A stretch of 64,000 nt of DNA from Oscarella lobularis (GCF_947507565.1 NC_089183.1:1488001-1552000), one strand, 5' to 3'; counted from the stretch's first letter, positions 52,338-62,745 are shown. The notes: generated by a model not told the origin, from the sequence alone. Numbers and translations: made by a program.

Positions 52338-53700
52338 TAGTGATGGGCCGATACCGAAACTTTGGTACACGATACCGCCGATACTGTGCAGTATCGGTAT
52401 CGGTTTGGAAAGAAGAAAAAGGTATCGAAACTTCGATACCTCGCGCATGCGCACACGATATTTCTTTAATGTCAATACATTCTCTATTTGCACTACTTAC
52501 ATCCGCCTGCAGTAATGGCGGACGAGTTAACACGAATCGCTGGACCTGTCGCGACGCCTTCAACGGCGGAAAAGACGGTTCAAGAAGTGACGCTCGATGA
52601 AGGACACGCCTTTGGGAAAGAAGAAAGCCCCCGATCATCCAAAAAGCGTGGTCGAAGCGCAGCGTGGGAGTATTGCACGGTCACGACGAACGCAACAGCC
52701 AAGTGTAGCCTCTGCAATGAGGCAGTAAAACACTCAGGCAACACTAGCAATCTTTTTAAGGTAAAACAAAATCAATCGTTTACAAATAGGAGTGGATTTT
52801 CTCCTCTAGCATTTGAAAGCAAAGCATCCTAAAGAATATCAACTGGCGCAGAAAGAAAAGGCTGAAAACGAGTCTTCCAGAAAGAAGATAATTAGAGATT
52901 CTTCATCTTTATCTGTACAGCCAACCCTTCTCTCAACTCTGGAAAAAAGCCAAAAATACTTTGATCATTCTTTGAAGAAAAAGGAAATCACAGCCGCCGT
53001 AGCAAAGATGATTTGTCAGGACATGCAGCCCATGTCGATTGTCGAAGACAAAGGATTTCAGGCCCTACTGGCAGTTCTAGACCGCAAATATGTCGTACCG
53101 AGTAGAAAAAAATAACAGGGGATATTGCCGCACTGTATGAAAAGACAAAAGAACACCTGAAGCAAGAGCTAGCTGAAGTACGTTTTTATCTCTGACGACT
53201 GATTTGGACGTCAAATACCACACAGAGCTACCTATCTTTGACATGTCACTATATAACATCATCCTGGCAATTGAAGTCCGTTGTGCTCTGCACAAAATTA
53301 TTAACGGAAAATCACACAGCTGAAAATATAAGCCATGCTCTCAAGAGCATTGTTGACGAATGGCAAATTGTAGAAAAAGTTGTTGCTATTGTGACTGACA
53401 ATGCTTCCAATATGTCTGCAGCTATAACAAAATTGGGCTGGACAAGGCTGGGTTGTTTTGCCCATACATTAAATGTCATCGTTTCGAATGCCATCAAAAT
53501 ATCAATAGAAGATATTCAGAGAAAATGCAAGAAGTTGGTGGGACACTTTCACAAAAGCGTAAACGCAGCTGAAAAGCTAAAGCAAATTCAAGATTCCATG
53601 AAAGCCCCTAATCATAAATTAATTAATGACGTCGAAACGCGCTGGAACTCAACATATTATATGTTTGAGCGATTAGTAGAGCAGAATGACGCTGTTACAG
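52338..53700 (+). pseudogene. hAT transposon (ZBED-like), 5' half, cut off by the RecQ unit
   Basis: Starts with the hAT-type terminus TAGTGATGGGCCGATACCGA at 52338. The transposase opens at ATG 52503 (MADELTRIAGPVATP) and has a BED finger CSLCNEAVKHSGNTSNLFK, then a 49-nt intron (52761-52809), then HLKAKHPKEY supplying the His pair. After VVPSRKK a missing A in a poly-A run near 53105 shifts frame. The sequence continues with SLTTDLWTSNTTQSYLSLT (first catalytic Asp), AIVTDNASNM (second Asp), LGCFAHTLNVIVSNAI and VETRWNSTYYMFERLVEQ, and stops matching at 53700 exactly where the RecQ unit's leader begins. The C-terminal dimerisation domain and the 3' TIR are absent. Confidence 0.88.
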
Positions 53701-54207
53701 TAGGCTCGAGGGTCCAGCCTGTTGTTCGGTCTAGCGCGCGCGCCATCCCTGCCAACAGGCTGGAAACATATGACAGCACGTGACTCACGTGCTCAGTGCC
53801 AGCCAATCGCTGACAAGCATTACAAGTTCCTACTGCTGGACGGTGATTGGCTCGGCTGGAAACACTTGGACCGCCTTCTTGGGACGGTGACGACGTTCAT
53901 GACGTCGTTTTGAGCCGGATGACGTCGCCTGGAGCCGGAAGATCTTCAAGAAGTCGGCGAAGAGCGATTCAGATACGTTCGGCGCGTTCGCGAGCTTTAG
54001 GTTCACGATACTTTGTGGTTTTTGTCTGTTTCTATAGGCCGGCAAAGATGTGGAGGCCCATTCGTCGCCATCATGACGTCAAATGAGCTTGTACTGTTAC
54101 CTACATTGGGCAAATCGAGACCATAAACGGTATTTATCGTTAATTGCATCACTCTAAAGATCCTTTTATTCGGAGAAATTGCTCTGCTGCATCTTTTTGT
54201 TCTGCAA
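53701..54207 (+). repeat. RecQ-unit leader, copy 1, with hairpin
   Basis: Starts TAGGCTCGAGGGTCCAGCCT; copy 2 at 58215 starts TAGGCTCGAAGGTCCAGCCT. TCCAGCCTGTTG is matched by its perfect inverse CAACAGGCTGGA at 53754-53765, with AGCGCGCG in the loop. A second inverted pair, CCAGCCAATC and GATTGGCTCGGCTGG, follows. CCAAT and CACGTGACTCACGTG motifs make a promoter role plausible. It ends at the RecQ ATG 507 bp downstream. Confidence 0.65.
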
Positions 54208-55975
54208 ATGGCCTCTTATTGTGATTCGCGTATTTTATCGTCTGTAAATCGAGTTCTAAGCTGCTATCCAACCTTGCCATCGCGTTTAAAGGACAAACAG
54301 CTAGAGGTGCTGCAGAGCGTTTTGGAAGGAAACGACACATTCGCTGTTCTTCCAACCGGATACGGCAAATCGCTGATTTACTATCTATTGCCACTCGTAC
54401 AAAATGATCTTCACCCTACAGCGGCCGATTCTCCTGCACTTGTAGTTGTGTCTCCGCTGACACAATTGATTGAGTCCCAAATGCAGACATTGCGGAATTT
54501 AGGGCTGGGATGCCTATCTCTATCGGCCACGATGATTCCTGACGGGAAGCTTGAGAACAAAGTTTCTCATCTTTTCACAAGTCCAGAGGCGATTCTTTGC
54601 TCTGGATGGCGCGACAAAATTCAAAGTTCTGTTGTGTCAGAAGGAATTGTTGCTGCAGTAATCGATGAAGTCCATTGTGTTACCGAATGGTAGATGTGAA
54701 TATACATTTATTGGAACAATTACTAGCATTTATCTGTATAGGGGCATGAACGAAAAGAAAAGAAGAGAAAACGCTTTTCGAGAATGGTATCGTCGTCTCG
54801 GAGAGCTAAGAGCCTTGTTTCCTTCTGGAGTCCCTATCCTTTGTCTTACCGCCACGGCGACATTACAAACACGAAAAAAGATATCAAAGACGTTATTCTT
54901 GGCCAATGTAAAAGTGATTGAGCTCAATCCTGATCGACCTGAGATCAGGTACGTTGTCCAGAAAGTGTCAGACGAAGCGGACGAAACTTTCTCTTGGGTT
55001 ATTAAAAGTTTGAAAGCCTTGGGAGTGCAAGCTGATCGTGTCATAATTACTGCAGAAGCCTTAAAGACTGCGGCATTGTATATGATGCATTTCGTGTTGG
55101 TCTCCCTGGTTCTTCATCCTTCCTGTCCTCAAGTTGTGAACGAATACCGCAAAATCGACTTTATGCAATGTACCACAGTGCAACAGAAGACGAGAATAAG
55201 AAGTTTGTTTACTCGTCCTTGGCTAAGAGAGATGGCACATGTCGAGTAGTTATTGCCACGATTGCTCTCGGAATGGGACTAGACTTTCCCAACATCAGGT
55301 ATGTCATAAATTATGGTCCTCCAAACACCATTGAACAATACGTTCAACAATGTGGAAGAGCTGGACGAGATCGTCTCCCATCTGTTGCCCTTTTGTACTA
55401 CTACAACAAGCAACTGAGAACGGCAGACGAGAAAATGATGAATTACGTTAAGAATGCGTCGCTCTGCCGTCGACTTCTTCTACTACAAGAGTTTGGCTGG
55501 AGCATTGATATCGAGATTGATCCCAAGCACAACTGCTGCAATGTATGTGGGCAGTCATGTGCTTGTGACAAAAGAGAATGCTATCTTCAGGAATGGAAAA
55601 AATCAACTTCTGATTTTCAAGTCGGTGGTAGTCAGACAATGGATCATTGTGGTTGGAGCAGCAGCTGCGTACAAGAAAGGGCGATAAATAAAGAAGACGC
55701 CAAACGACTTACCACCTCATTGCTCGAAATGAAAAGAAGAATGTGTCTGACCCCACGTACGCAACTTCTTCAGTTGCTACAGGAATATCAGACGGACTGC
55801 TAAAAGAAGCAAGACAAAACTGCTCAAGAATCTTTTCTCTCTCTGATTGTCGAAGGTTTCTTCCTTCTCTCAGTGGAAGCCTGCAAGCTCGTCTAGTTAT
55901 GTGCGTTTTTGAAGAGATCTTTGGAGACACAAAGGAAAAACTTAAGTTTTCAGATCGGAACCGAACGAAATCGAA
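54208..55975 (+). pseudogene. RecQ-like DNA helicase, copy 1 (mobile-type), frameshifted
   Basis: Exon 1 (from ATG 54208) has motif 0 LKDKQLEVLQSVLEG, motif I FAVLPTGYGKSLIYYLLPL, Ia VVVSPLTQLIESQM and II VIDEVHCVTEW (DEVH in place of DEAH). A 52-nt GT-AG intron (54690-54741) splits the Trp codon. Exon 2 has III PILCLTATATLQTRKKI and IV-like CRSLKDCGIVYDAF (other frame, after an indel near 55045), then MYHSATEDENKKF, V VIATIALGMGLDFPNIRYVI and VI YVQQCGRAGRDRLPSVALLY. A zinc-binding domain follows: CRRLLLLQEF...CCNVCGQSCACDKREC. After another frame change near 55745 the C terminus reads ISDGLLKEARQNCSRIF to about 55975. RecQ enzymes unwind DNA 3' to 5'. About 590 residues if intact; at least two frameshifts. 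Confidence 0.88.
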
Positions 55976-55978
55976 AAA

Positions 55979-56288
55979 ATGGTTCGCCACTCAGGACACG
56001 CGGTAATTTACCTGCCAAAGTTCCACTGCGAGCTCAACCCGATTGAGCGTTTCTGGTGTTCTGCTCAGCAGTACACGCGTTCGCACTGTGATTACACAAT
56101 CAGGGGGCTTCGCTCGACGATTCCCCAGAGTCTCGATCGTATTGAAGCAAGCACTATTTAGGGCCTCTTTAGCGGCGTCCGTGAATACGAAAAGCTCTAT
56201 CGCAAAGGTTTATCTGGAGAAGCCTTGGAGAAAGCTATACGCGTGTACAAGTCCCACCGGAGAGTTTCCTTTGGAAACTAAGTGGGCA
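55979..56288 (+). pseudogene. DDE transposase C-terminal fragment behind RecQ copy 1
   Basis: Reads HAVIYLPKFHCELNPIERFW from 55994, the segment around the catalytic Glu of DDE superfamily endonucleases of the IS630/Tc1-related group common in fungi and invertebrates. It continues RSHCDYTIRGLRSTIPQSLD, has an in-frame TAG at 56159-56161, then VREYEKLYRKGLSGEALEKA and VYKSHRRVSFGN with TAA at 56279-56281. It starts within a few bases of the RecQ C terminus on the same strand. Either it is a separate insertion or RecQ was carried by a DNA transposon whose 3' part this is. The two catalytic Asp residues are not visible upstream. Confidence 0.7.
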
Positions 56289-56405
56289 CCCCAGGTTTTT
56301 CTAAAAACCAACCCCGGCTTTTCTAAAAGACACCAAATTGGAAACAGAGAGAGTTAAACACCTTTATTGCATTCGACCGCTTTTAGGCTGCAAAATCGAG
56401 TATGA

Positions 56406-56965
56406 TTAGTCGGAACTATAAACGCCGTCTTCAGTCGATATTGGAGACAATGGCGGAGTTGTGTTTCCTGCACTCTCCGCGGGAAAATCTTCCTCGCTCT
56501 CTTCTTCTCTATAGTCGAGGAAATCCGGATTCAGTCCGAGGTCTTCTATTTCCGTGAATAGTCGAAAGCACGTCTCCAATTTTCCATGGTCGACTCGGCC
56601 ACAGAGACCGTTGTTTTGCATTCCCGAACCCGGTATCTCCAGCTCATTGAGCCTCGTACGTCACTGAAATATGGCTCTCCGATGAGCTTGTTAAAAGCGC
56701 AAAAATAATAATTTTGTCAAAATGATTTTATGCAGTTATTTACCTGTCCACAGTTATCCAGCCGTTATCAATCGGCTCAGAGAGCACTCTAGCGACATCG
56801 CGATCAACGTGGCCGACTTTGAAGCGAACCAGTCAAGCGCCGAGCGCGTTCCCATTGCGAGAATTCGTCCTTTCGCGTGCCAAAACGACGTTTTGACCGT
56901 CGGCGTCTTCGGTGTAGCCGGAGTACAATCGAATTCCTCTAATTTGGCAGTGAAACAAAAAAAGA
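56406..56965 (-). pseudogene. HIRAN-domain exon(s) of a host-type gene
   Basis: Minus strand from about 56950: IRLYSGYTEDADGQNVVLAR, ERTNSRNGNALGA, then an in-frame TGA, then VRFKVGHVDRDVARVLSEPI and DNGWITVD, ending at a GTAAAT donor (about 56743). Y-x-G, V-x-L-x-RE, N-x-x-x-x-NA and VGH-x-x-R-x-x-A are the HIRAN pattern (HLTF-type, binds DNA 3' ends). A second exon follows an ATATTTCAG acceptor near 56665; one frame of it ends EESEEDFPAESAGNTTPPLS. The TGA inside the domain suggests a pseudogene, or a wrong frame at that point. Confidence 0.5.
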
Positions 56966-58214
56966 CAGTTCTGCGACGAGCGTACGCTAATAGAGCTACA
57001 TTTGCTTTTCCACGTGTGTCGACAATTTGAGCTTGTTCAGGAGAAACACTCGAAAGCGAAGGGAAAGAAGCTATCTCTTTATCATGCTGCGGTAGGTCAA
57101 TAGGCGGAGGTCGTTCCGTTTAGCCACATATTAGCCTAACGTAATTTAACCACTCGCCGCGCAAAAATCGCCCTACGGCCGACCACAGAATGGTTACGGT
57201 GAGCCCAAAGAGTTTTCGAAGAACTCAAAGCGATAAAGGTGATGCAATTAGCCGCTGCTAAAGAAATCACTACGCTTGTTTTAATTAAAAATAGCCTAAC
57301 GTAGGTCGAAGGCAAGCTTAATCGCGTCGCTCAGCTAAAATCTGAAATGAATGATCGTCGAACGAGGCATCTCTGCGGGTAGAGGAAAGACCAAAGAACA
57401 TATCGAAGTAGGTTAGCACTTTTTTTGCAAAGAAAAGCGATACAAACGGAAGTAAAACAGTAAGTCACGCCCATTTTTGATCGGACGTGGGATGCACTGT
57501 CGTTCAACACACACTAGTCTTTCTACAAGGCAGTTAAATTGTGCACAGAAAATTGGCTCTGACGACTGTAGTCCACTATTTGAATTAACACTTTGCATCA
57601 TAGCATTAATTGAGTCCACGTGAGGCTGTATTTACTCAAAGCTATTTTCTGTCGAAAAAACTGGGTCGCCTGTACGCAGAATTTTATACACGATGCAGCT
57701 GAAAAATTTGCCTGAAGAAATTTTAGCCACTGCAAATGTCTGCACTTCCGCTTTCGTTTGCATACCGTCAATTGACAAAACGACGGAGTAATTTTTTATC
57801 TTTTTGCAACAGACTTAGTATGCGAACGTGAATAAATAGCTCCTTAAGCACTGTGGTTACTTCTTTTAAAAAAATTTGCAAAACAAATTCCAATCGGCTG
57901 AATTGGCGTCGGACAGCAGCAACTGCTAGATCTGGAAACATGACATCTATTTTTGCTCGGGAGCCCCAAGTCCGTACACGCCATCTGCAATGAAATGACG
58001 CTTGCAACGTCCATAGCTTAATTAGGAACTTGCATGTAAACAAGAATATGAAAAAAGGTTTAACTACCTCTGTTTTAGTGAAATATTGCTAGTGGCGCTG
58101 TGTTCGCCCAAAGAAGCATGTTTTAGAGACGTCAATGATGCCGCCACTTTCAAAGAGAATAAGGCGCTATGCAAGCTGCTGAAGCGCAGGTGACCAAACC
58201 CATCCATGCAAGCC
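56966..58214. other. intergenic, no supported gene
   Basis: Two minus-strand frames (57413-57619, 57768-58043) lack recognised motifs. No repeats or transposon ends were identified. Confidence 0.35.
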
Positions 58215-58739
58215 TAGGCTCGAAGGTCCAGCCTGTTGTAAGGCCTAGCGCGCGCAGCGCTCTAGTCCTCCCAATAGGCTGGACAACACTAGTTCGCCGG
58301 AAGTTGGTCGACCAATCAGAGACCAGTCAGCAGCATTCCAACTGCTCGTCTCTGATTCGCTGACGACCTTAATGTGATTTAGGCGTGACGTTCCCGACCC
58401 TAACGAAGTAACAAAGTTACGCTGACTACGCGACGCCCCGAGTCGCTCAGGCGTGCCGAAGGGGCTCTCTTCCTCAGCGAAACAACCGATCGGACGTCAG
58501 ATAAGTGATATACACACTATTTGTAATGGACGCGATACTTTGCGAGGAATTTTCGGCCTTTCGTAGGAGCCAAGTTCGTCACTTTCCCATGGGTCGACGA
58601 TCGCCCGAGGGTTTACGTCGCTTAGCACCTTCTTTCGGTTGTAAGTATACGCCAGAAGCCTTTTTGGGCAGTTCTGTCAGTTACGGGACATTGCTTTTGA
58701 CACCGCGGTGAAGGATCAGACGTATATCGACGCGTATCC
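58215..58739 (+). repeat. RecQ-unit leader, copy 2, with hairpin
   Basis: Begins TAGGCTCGAAGGTCCAGCCT and has the same hairpin design as copy 1: TCCAGCCTGTTG pairs with CAATAGGCTGGA (one mismatch), with AGCGCGCGCAGCGCT in the loop. A second inverted pair AATCAGAGAC/GTCTCTGATT follows. After the first 65 bp, similarity to copy 1 is low, but the distance to the RecQ ATG is nearly the same (525 versus 507 bp). Confidence 0.6.
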
Positions 58740-59330
58740 ATGAGCAGCACGATAATTTTGGATTCCGTTAGAGCTGCGTCTGCGTGCGTCCTCAAGAGAT
58801 TTCCGCAGCTTCCTCAACTCGTTAAGCCTGAGCAGCTTAAAGCAATTACAAGTGTTTTGAACCGGCAAGATACGTTTGTCGTGCTACCCACGGGATATGG
58901 GAAGTCCCTCATATACCACGTCCTTGCTTGACGATGGGATTTGGCCAAAGCATCGTCCGTCTTTAGTACTGGTTATCTCGCCTCTCACACAACTTATCAA
59001 GTCTCAAGTGGAGTGGCTAAATTCGGCTGGTATCTCGGCGCTATTCATTCAGAGTCGACTAAGGAAGAGAACCTAGACAAAATTAGTTTGGCTCTTTGCG
59101 GTCCGGAGACTGTTTTGAATAGTGCCTTTAGAGAAGTTTTACGATCTAAAGGTATTCAAAGGTATTCAAGATAGGCTTCTGGCAATTGTGATCGACGAGG
59201 TTCATTGCGTAATCGAATGGTACGAAAACGATTTGGTCGTACTTTTATTTTAAGCCATATCTATTAGGGGCTTTAACTGCGGTGCGGATTTGGATCAAGC
59301 GAAAACGACGTTTAAAGCTTTAGCGGCAGA
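58740..59330 (+). pseudogene. RecQ-like DNA helicase, copy 2, truncated and frameshifted
   Basis: ATG 58740 starts MSSTIILDSVRAASACVLKR and contains motif I FVVLPTGYGKSLIYHVL. Then a TGA/frame change gives Ia LVLVISPLTQLIKSQVEWLN. A 10-bp tandem duplication (AAAGGTATTC twice, near 59150) breaks the frame before motif II AIVIDEVHCVIEW. The intron begins at the same base of the same Trp codon as in copy 1 (TG|GTACGAAAAC) and ends at CTATTAG. The second exon (GFNCGADLDQAKTTFKALAA) is short and dissolves into a minisatellite grown from its last bases. Motifs III-VI and the zinc domain are absent. Confidence 0.82.
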
Positions 59331-59517
59331 GTTGACGACGTCTCATTAGTTTGGGACGGCACAGTTTACGACGTATCATTAGTATAGAGCGGCGCATTTG
59401 ACGACGTCTCATTAGTATAGAGCAGCACAGTTGACGACGTCTTATTAGTATAGAGCGGCACAGTTGACGATGTCTCATTAGTATAGAGCGGAACAGTTGA
59501 CGACGTCTCATTACTAG
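59321..59517 (+). repeat. 33-bp minisatellite derived from RecQ copy 2 exon end
   Basis: About six units of GTTGACGACGTCTCATTAGT followed by ATAGAGCGGCACA. The first unit is the coding end of the RecQ fragment (GCAGAGTTGACGACGTCTCA). Open frames on the minus strand (RRRQLCRSILM repeated) are a by-product. Confidence 0.88.
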
Positions 59518-59519
59518 CA

Positions 59520-60095
59520 TATCAATGCAGCATTGATTCTGCATCAATGCAGCATTCATTCGGCATCAATGCAGCAATGATTCTGCATTGATTCTGCACC
59601 AATGCAGCATTGATTCTGCATCAATGCCGCATTGATTCTGCATCAATGCAGCATTGCAGAATCAATGCAGCATTGATTCCGCATCAATTCAGCATTAATT
59701 CCGCATCAATTCAGCATTGATTCTGCATTGGTTCTGCATCAATGCAGCATCGATTCTGCATTAATGCAGAATTTGTTCTCAATCAATGCAGCACTGATTC
59801 TGCATTGATTTTTACTAACTTTCGCGTCAGTCGCTCTGCGCTTAAGTTCTGACATTATGCCGAATTCTATACGAGACGAATTTGGCATGAAAAGATTAAA
59901 CTAATCTAAACAATGAAAGATTATTCAGAATTAATTAAAGCAGCATTTATTCAGAATATTATTCAGAATAAATGTAGCATTTATTCTTCTTATTATGCCG
60001 AATTTTATACGAGACAAATTCGGCATCAAATATTTGAATTATTCTAAATAATTCAGCAGTATTGTAAATAATGCAGCATTATTCAGAATTAAGTT
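59520..60095. repeat. palindromic GATTCTGCATCAATGCAGCATT array
   Basis: Dense direct and inverted copies of GATTCTGCATCAATGCAGCA and variants with AATAAATGCAGCATTTATTC. 59860-60020 also repeats the palindrome-rich ATGCCGAATTTTATACGAGA twice. It is the same family as 35440-35575, 62930-63060 and 63615-63885. Confidence 0.88.
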
Positions 60096-60107
60096 ATACA
60101 GGAAACC

Positions 60108-61950
60108 TTAGAAAACAAGACGACCCATAGGAACGTGGCGTTTCGACAAAGTCATGTCGCGGTGAAGCGCGTTCCATGTCGTATCTATGATGCGGCCCAC
60201 GTGACTAGGCTCAAACCTGCGCAAGAGCACCTTTTTAGCAAAAGCAGTCATTTCCGTCTTCAGTTCTTCAACCTGATTTTTCTTTATGTTCGAGAATGCA
60301 TTTTTGATTGTCTTAAAATTTTCAATATCAAATTCGTAAATTTCATAGGCTTCCTTCGCTTTCTTTTCTTGGCTTTTCAGCAAGGGGCAATATAATCTAA
60401 AAATATTGTCATTAAAAATGAATGTATCAAATCAATAATTTACTTTGTACGAAAAAAACTGAGGACTCTGCACATTTCATCGTATTTGGCTCGTCCCCAA
60501 TCAATTCTTTGCCACAAATCTGAAATACAGCAGACTTACTATCTAATCAATAAATGGTTCAGGAGAGATTTTACATTATGGCGAAATACTACATGTACTA
60601 GTAATACTTGTATAAAATATGTAAACACACCTTGTGCCCCGTCGGCGATGTTTTCCTTGAATTTTTTCCCCTTCTCCGAATCGGTTAGGAGATAAAGAGG
60701 CACTACACAAGAGAAAATGTGTAAAGTCAAAAATCAGTTATAGCGATTTTACCATCGCCTTCAGCTTCGTTCACTTTAATTAATATAAGCATTAAATTTA
60801 AAAGCATTTCATTATTAAAAAGCATTTCATTATTAGAGTCTTACGCAATTCTTCAAAATTGGCCTTTTCGGCCGTCCTATCGCGATGGCTCTAAAGACAA
60901 CGCGTTACAAAAATCAAATTCAGGTCATTTGTTTCCTACCTTCTTTGGAGTGCTTCCCTATAAAAGTGAAACGAAACAAACGCTAACTAACATCAAAGCC
61001 AAACTAGAAAATATGGTTTACCTTTTGCCGGAAACTTATCACTCCCTTCCTTCTCAGCTACGAAAAGTGCTAAAAGTTCAATATCCGGCAGAGAATCGTG
61101 CTGGTTCTGATCTTTTCCAATTCATTAGCCTTTACCACCTACGAAAAAGGTCAGAATTCTTCAAAAATATCTCTATTCAGTCTTACCAACGTTCTTCGCT
61201 TTTTCTTTTATTTCAAAAGAAAATGTAAAAAATCTGGCATGCATGAAATCTGGTTGTTACCTTTTTCTTGTCGCTCATTGAAGTCTAGAAAAAAACGTGT
61301 GAAAAAATCAAAAATAATTTATCAATTTGTACCGTTCTTTTTCGTTTCCTGGCTGGCTTCTAAAAAATTAGACTACTAGAAAATATTTAAATTACTTTTG
61401 TCTTTACCACACTCTTTTTCTTCTCCTCCTCCTCTTCCCTATCGCTGCTGACGTCCATTTCTTCTGTTAAAACAAAAAATAAAATCCAAAAAATATTTCA
61501 TTGATTGTCATTACCCTCGTCCAAGCCATGTTCAAATGAAGCTTTGAAAAAATTTATCAATATCTTTCTCAGTTAGATAAAAACCTTACCAATCATTCCC
61601 TCTGAAACTAAAGAGAAAATTAGAAATAAAACACAGATTATATCAACTGCTACAATTGAAATCGCCGACTTCATCCGCATCTTCTATATCTTCTAAGGGC
61701 AATAAACAGAATCATCAGAAATTCAAACACAAATCATATCAACTGTTACTCTCTTTCTCTCCCATAGCTAAAACAGAAAAATACATACTAGTTCTCAAAA
61801 ACCAAACAACTAATATTGCTTAACTCTTCGCAAAGCCTTTTCCAGACGCCCAATTCGTCTTCCATTTTCCTTTTTAACATTGCATAGTTCTTTAGCTATC
61901 GAAGATTTGCCCAATGCCTGTTTACTTTGACACTGCCCATCATGTTTGCG
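60108..61950 (-). CDS. multi-exon host-like gene, copy 2 (paralogue of 34-kb locus)
   Basis: The three last exons join in phase on the minus strand: 60631-60702, 60444-60519 and 60108-60396, with introns of 111 and 47 nt. The joined protein reads PLYLLTDSEKGKKFKENIAD, LWQRIDWGRAKYDEMCRVLS, LYCPLLKSQEKKAKEAYEIY, and ends HVPMGRLVF. Upstream exons shared with 34131-35030 include EEMDVSSDREEEEEKKKSV (about 61400-61460), VSEGMI, DADEVGDFNC (about 61680) and GKSSIAKELCNVKKENG (about 61880). It is charged, partly coiled-coil and of no recognised family. In copy 2 the exon at about 61820 ends AAGAGTTAAG, where copy 1 has a better GTAAGC donor, so one copy may have a damaged splice site. Exons between 60703 and 61380 are not fully resolved. 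Confidence 0.5.
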
Positions 61951-61993
61951 ATCTTCACTCTCACGCACGATTTTAATTGCTTTACTTCATTTC

Positions 61994-62745
61994 TCAGAAG
62001 TCGTACCTCGCCTTCAAATTATTTAAATATACAAATTCAAAACCATATGGTATCGGCGGGGAGTGGCGTCGAATGCTTTGGCGCGTCGACGACGGTGACG
62101 GGGAGTGGCGTCGACGACGGTGACGGGAAGTGGCGTCGACGACGGGTTCGACGGCGGAGGCGGCGTCGTCCGCTCTGACGCGACGGGGAGTGGCGTCGAC
62201 GACGGGTTCGACGGCGGAGACGGCGTCGTCCGCTCTGACGCGACGGGGAGTGGCGTTGACGACGGGTTCGACGGCGGAGGCGGCGTCGTCCGCTCTGACG
62301 CGACGGGGAGTGGCGTCGACGACGGGTTCGACGGCGGAGACGGCGGACAGAGCGTCGAATGCTTTGGCGCGTCGACGACGGTGGCGGGCGGGTTCGACGA
62401 CGGTGGCGGGCGGGTTCGACGACGGTGGCGGGCGGGTTCGACGACGGTGGCGGGCGGGTTCGACGGCGGAGGCGGCGTCTTCCGCTTTGGCTAAGTCTTT
62501 CTCTGCTGCCCCGTAATAACAGCTGCCGTACATGGTCATGAAACAGTTACTAAACGCACCTTTAGCGCTAAAGCTGCGCCTTGCGCCGTTGTCTTCTTGC
62601 GCTTCGGGACGACGCTAAATACAAAGGACAAAAAAGTGAATGAACACTCATACCTACAGAAAACGCACCTCCCTTTGCCCCCTAACTTCGGGATGTACGA
62701 TTTGGGCGATTTCTTCTTCTTCGCTGGTCTTCCTGCCTTTCGCAT
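61994..62745 (-). CDS. AT-hook-like basic protein with coding minisatellites
   Basis: Exon 1, 62654-62745 (ATG 62745), reads MRKAGRPAKKKKSPKSYIPK and ends CVFC. A 39-nt intron (62615-62653) leads to exon 2, 62560-62614 (VVPKRKKTTAQGAALALK). The third exon starts after a CAG near 62506-62522. K-x-GRPAKKKK is AT-hook-like and suggests a chromatin-binding nuclear protein. The third exon consists of 22-bp units (GGGTTCGACGACGGTGGCGG) and then 60-bp units encoding about four copies of VEPVVDATPRRVRADDAASA in one frame. All three frames are open across it, and the choice depends on which acceptor is used (62522 gives a Pro-rich or basic product, another gives the acidic repeat). Upstream 62759-62790 repeats GAAACGAGGT. 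Confidence 0.5.

Noticed and set aside
59321-59800. Regularly spaced repeats resembling a CRISPR array
   Set aside because: Units are contiguous without unique spacers, palindromic or exon-derived, in a eukaryotic context with introns.
61927-62541. Plus-strand Gly-rich frames opposite the AT-hook-like gene
   Set aside because: Composition by-product of the GACGGCGGAGGCGGC repeat; the spliced minus-strand model is better supported.
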